NCBI GenBank assembly: GCA_963789565.1
Contig: CAWBKX010000002.1
Span: 1,302,001-1,366,000, forward strand
DNA: 64,000 bases
Direction: 5' to 3'
Source of the DNA: CALAGB01 sp963789565
Lineage (GTDB): Bacteria; Chloroflexota; Chloroflexia; Thermomicrobiales; Thermomicrobiaceae
The translations under genes and the position numbers were made by a program. Each line of letters begins with the position of its first letter. Within the stretch, counting starts at the first letter, position 1. The notes under the pieces are model-generated. The model was not told where the DNA came from, searched no databases, and was given only the letters and a program-made list of their open reading frames with translations. Below are positions 61,095 through 64,000 of this stretch, in pieces.

Positions 61095-63392
61095 ATGTCG
61101 GCTGTGGTTCCGAGCGAGTTAGTTGGGTCACGAATTCGTCGCAAAGAGGACCCGAGACTCATTACCGGATCGTCGACGTACGTGGACGATGTCCGGATTC
61201 CGGGCACACTCCAACTCGTTTTCGTGCGCAGCATTTACGCACATGCACGGATCAAGGGCATCGACGTTTCCAAGGCGAAGGAGATGCCCGGAGTAGTCTC
61301 CATCGTCATTGGGAAAGAGCTTGATGAATATTTCGAGCATCTCAACGGCACTCCGGCCCCCGATCCAGCAACACCGCGAGCCGAGGTTCTCGCCGTCGAC
61401 ACCATTCGCTACCTCGGGCAGCCACTCGTGGCGGTCATTGCCAAGACCCAGTATCAAGCGCGCGATGCGGCCGACGAAGTCGTCATCGACTACGAACCGC
61501 TCCCCACTCTGACCACGATCGACGAGGCGTCCAAGGAGGGCGCTCCGCTGATCTGGGCTGGTGCCGAAGGAAACGTCGGGTCGCGTTGGGATCACACCAA
61601 GGGTGACGTTGAAGGCGCGTTCGCCACGGCGGACGTGGTCATCAAGGAGCGCATCATCAGCCAGAAGCTGGCCGGCGTCCCCATGGAGGGGCGCGCCGTC
61701 CTGGCGACTCCGGACGCCATGACACGCGGGCTCACCGTCTGGACGTCGACGCAGGCCGCGCACGGCGTCCGCACCGCGATCGCAAAGAAGCTTGGGCTGA
61801 ATGAGTCGCAGGTTCGCGCCATCGCTCCAGAGGTCGGCGGCGCATTTGGCGTCAAAATTGGCGCCTACCAGGAAGACTACGTCGCCTCGGCCATGGCGCT
61901 CAAGTTGCAGCGCCCAGTCAAGTGGATTGAGACCCGTACCGAGAATTTCCAGGCGACCAACCACGGCCGTGCTCAGGTCGCCGACATCGAACTGGCAGCC
62001 GACAAGAGCGGCAAGATTCTCGCGTACAAACTAACGGTGGTTCAGGATCTGGGCGGATATCCTAAAGGCACGTTCTTGCCAGCTACCACCGGCAGCATGG
62101 CCGTTGGCTGCTACGACATCCCAGCCGTCGAATTGCACACGTCGGGCGTCTACACCAACACCATGGCCGTCGGTGCGTATCGCGGCGCGGGTCGTCCGGA
62201 AGCCGCCTACTACATCGAGCGCGGAGTCGATCTGCTGGCCGACAAGGCGGGACTCGACCCCGCTGAAGTGCGCCGCATCAACTTCGTCTCGCCGGATAAG
62301 TTCCCTTACGACACCGCCACCGGTGAGCGTTATGACACCGGCGAATACGCCAAGGCACTGACCAAAGCCCTCGACGTTGCCAAATACCAGGAAATGCGCC
62401 AGTACCAGCAGGAACAGCGCCAGCAGGGCCGGTACCTCGGCATCGGCATGGCCTCCTACGTTGAGATCTGCGGCTTCGGGCCATGGGAGAGCTCGACAGT
62501 ACGGGTCGAGCCCAGCGGCGACGTTTCAGTCTTCACCGGAATCTCGCCACACGGGCAGGGACAGGAGACGTCCTTCGCGCAAATCGTGGCGGACCGACTC
62601 GGTGCCGACTTCGACCGCGTAGTCGTCTATCACGGCGACACCAACAACACGCCGCAGGGTCGCGGCACCATGGGGAGTCGTGGACTGGCGATTGGCGGCA
62701 GTGCCGTCGTGATGTCAACCGATAAGCTGCGTGAAAAGGCCTGTCGCATAGCGGCACATCTCTTGGAAGCCTCCCCCGAGGACATCGAACTGGCCAATGG
62801 CAAGTATCAGGTCAAGGGCGCGTCCGATCGGGCGGTCACGCTCGATCAGATCGCGGCCAATGCCTACAGCGGCCGCGTTCCGGCGGATTTGGATCCAGGG
62901 CTCGAGACCACTGACTTCTTCCGGCCTGAGGACGAGACCTTCCCCTTCGGCACGCACATCGCCATGGTGGAGGTCATCCCGGATACGGGCGAAGTGAAAA
63001 TGCTGCGCTATATCTCGATCGACGACTGTGGCTTCATCGTCAGTCCCATGCTGGTCGACGGTCAGGTTCATGGCGGTCTTGCGCAGGGCATTGCCCAGGC
63101 GCTGTTGGAGGAGATCCACTACGACGATTCCGGCCAGATCTTGACCGGTACGCTGATGGACTACTCCATTCCCAAGGCCGATCGATTCGTGATGTTCGAG
63201 ACCGATCACACGGAGACGCGCACGCCGCTCAACCCGCTGGGAGCCAAGGGAATCGGCGAGGCGGCCACCATCGGGTCGACACCGGCTATGGCCAACGCCG
63301 TGATGGACGCGCTCAAGCCGTTCGGCGTGAAGCACTTGAACGTTCCGCTCACCTCACAGAAAGTCTGGAACGCGATACATAGCGCGAACTAG
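61095..63392 (+). CDS. molybdopterin-binding large subunit, form-II CoxL/xanthine dehydrogenase family
   Basis: The 765-residue protein is a second molybdenum hydroxylase large subunit. It has VGSRIRRKEDPRLITG, GAFGVKIGAYQEDY, the AYRGAGRPEAAY loop (about 360-371) and GIGEAATIGSTPAM with the catalytic Glu about 720. It is a paralogue of the gene at 35828, also without medium or small subunits adjacent. The ATG has a GGGAGGAAC site. A strong terminator follows, so it is a single-gene transcript. The substrate could be an aldehyde, purine or CO; AYRGAGR argues against canonical CO dehydrogenase. Confidence 0.92.
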   Translation: MSAVVPSELVGSRIRRKEDPRLITGSSTYVDDVRIPGTLQLVFVRSIYAHARIKGIDVSKAKEMPGVVSIVIGKELDEYFEHLNGTPAPDPATPRAEVLAVDTIRYLGQPLVAVIAKTQYQARDAADEVVIDYEPLPTLTTIDEASKEGAPLIWAGAEGNVGSRWDHTKGDVEGAFATADVVIKERIISQKLAGVPMEGRAVLATPDAMTRGLTVWTSTQAAHGVRTAIAKKLGLNESQVRAIAPEVGGAFGVKIGAYQEDYVASAMALKLQRPVKWIETRTENFQATNHGRAQVADIELAADKSGKILAYKLTVVQDLGGYPKGTFLPATTGSMAVGCYDIPAVELHTSGVYTNTMAVGAYRGAGRPEAAYYIERGVDLLADKAGLDPAEVRRINFVSPDKFPYDTATGERYDTGEYAKALTKALDVAKYQEMRQYQQEQRQQGRYLGIGMASYVEICGFGPWESSTVRVEPSGDVSVFTGISPHGQGQETSFAQIVADRLGADFDRVVVYHGDTNNTPQGRGTMGSRGLAIGGSAVVMSTDKLREKACRIAAHLLEASPEDIELANGKYQVKGASDRAVTLDQIAANAYSGRVPADLDPGLETTDFFRPEDETFPFGTHIAMVEVIPDTGEVKMLRYISIDDCGFIVSPMLVDGQVHGGLAQGIAQALLEEIHYDDSGQILTGTLMDYSIPKADRFVMFETDHTETRTPLNPLGAKGIGEAATIGSTPAMANAVMDALKPFGVKHLNVPLTSQKVWNAIHSAN

Positions 63393-63418
63393 TTCGCGCG
63401 ATATCTGAAGGCAACACA

Positions 63419-63454
63419 AAACACCGGGCGAGAGCAACTCCCGCCCGGTGTTTT
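63419..63454 (+). terminator. strong intrinsic terminator after CoxL-like gene
   Basis: AAACACCGGGCG pairs perfectly with CGCCCGGTGTTT across an 11-base loop, and the downstream arm ends in TTTT. It is 27 bases after the stop of the molybdopterin-binding subunit gene. Confidence 0.92.
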
Positions 63455-63724
63455 CGCGTTTCTGACGATCTGGTCGTCCGCCTATGGAGAATCAGTCAGC
63501 AACGACGGGGGCAGACCGGGAAAAAGTCGCTGCGGCCGGTACAATGGCTTTCGGCTCACGGGAACACAACTCCCGAACACTGCTGCCGCCGTGCTCAAGA
63601 GCGGGCATGGGAAGCGGACGTGCGAACATTGACTCGGCGAAAAACAGTTCTCCACCACCACGGTTCTCGCTAAACTACTCGACATCCGAAATGTGCATGA
63701 CGGCCAACCTGGCACCCCTATCCG

Positions 63725-64000
63725 TTACCACTCCTCCCAATGCACGATCGAGTCGAGTGGCGCTCGCGGAGCCGGTTTAAAGTCGGTTCCCTTGGTGTAG
63801 GCCAGCGGGATCAGTGCGGCCTGGGTAACCGTTTCGTACGGGATTCCCAAGACCTCAGCCGCTTCCTTCTCGTGCGGCAAATGCAGCGTGGTCCAAACTG
63901 AGCCGAGTCCACGAGCGCGTGCCGCCAGCATGAAACTCCATCCCGCCTGGATGATCGATCCCCAGGATGCTGCCTGCGCGTATCCTGGACGTCCATCTGT
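63725..64000 (-). CDS. nitroreductase family protein, 3' part only
   Basis: The frame is open to the right window edge and the visible 91 residues are the C-terminal part of a nitroreductase: AASWGSIIQAGWSFMLAARA followed by GLGSVWTTLHLP, EAAEVLGIP and AALIPLAYTKG, ending in a PLDSIVHWEEW tail. Such FMN enzymes reduce nitroaromatics, quinones or flavins and often act as dimers. The N-terminal FMN-binding part lies outside the window. An ATG at 63931 is internal, not the start. The 270 bases between here and the terminator at 63454 contain no gene I can support. Confidence 0.85.
   Translation of the reverse strand, partial: TDGRPGYAQAASWGSIIQAGWSFMLAARARGLGSVWTTLHLPHEKEAAEVLGIPYETVTQAALIPLAYTKGTDFKPAPRAPLDSIVHWEEW

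Noticed and set aside
1..64000. tRNA, rRNA, CRISPR and transposase genes
   Set aside because: I looked for TpsiC-type GGTTCGAATCC patterns, rRNA-like stretches, repeat-spacer arrays and DDE or Y-transposase motifs by eye and found none; a small RNA gene could still be missed.

Overview
The window looks like a chromosomal segment from a Chloroflexota bacterium, most plausibly of the Thermomicrobia/Thermomicrobiales type. This is an inference from gene content, not a database match. It has moderately high GC, frequent TTG and GTG starts with good Shine-Dalgarno sites, two form-II CoxL-like molybdenum hydroxylase subunits, M81 and BKACE catabolic enzymes, many MFS/hydrolase/SDR genes and several secreted Thr/Ser/Pro-rich proteins. 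I see no rRNA, tRNA, CRISPR array, transposase or prophage.

Layout. 1-6.9 kb: small enzymes (ABM-like monooxygenases, zinc ribbon protein, a JAMM protease/racemase/DinB operon, PPi-type phosphofructokinase, a DUF6391-like membrane protein, an alpha/beta hydrolase) and two tiny unknown genes, one with a near-consensus sigma-70 promoter. 7-9.4 kb: a translationally coupled BKACE + M81 pair. 9.6-16 kb: HtrA protease, a rhodanese-fold lipoprotein lacking both active-site cysteines, an SLC13-type transporter, a small DUF2103-like protein and an ABC exporter. 16-22 kb: smc, then a membrane protein with a C-terminal endonuclease/exonuclease/phosphatase domain.

22-33.3 kb is an exoprotein block: a subtilisin with CARDB-like repeats, a lipoprotein, a protein with three novel C-terminal repeats, a large secreted protein, an SPW-repeat membrane protein and a membrane-anchored glycoside hydrolase. 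Two of these genes carry internal frameshifts. The block also contains palindromic repeats and strong hairpin terminators.

33.4-40.2 kb is a catabolic stretch: MFS, ACMSD-like amidohydrolase, CoxL-like hydroxylase, SDR, MFS. 40.2-47.5 kb: an S51-like peptidase, a DUF2231-Rieske protein, a leaderless Tpd-like iron protein, thiolase with an OB-fold partner, DinB, an arginine-deiminase-fold enzyme and a class II deacetylase-like amidohydrolase. 47.5-53.8 kb: an orphan CheA-like hybrid that lacks recognisable phospho-acceptor histidines, an Asp-box propeller, a DAO-family oxidoreductase and a J-domain membrane protein. 54-64 kb: a YhaO/YhaN-like nuclease-ATPase pair, a small HTH protein, an unusual acyltransferase-PHP fusion, a DedA-type protein, a second CoxL-like subunit and the 3' end of a nitroreductase.

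The most unusual items are the acyltransferase-PHP fusion, the degenerate CheA hybrid, the three-copy tryptophan-rich repeat protein, the dead rhodanese lipoprotein and the frameshifted exoprotein genes. Domain positions are counted by hand and are approximate.
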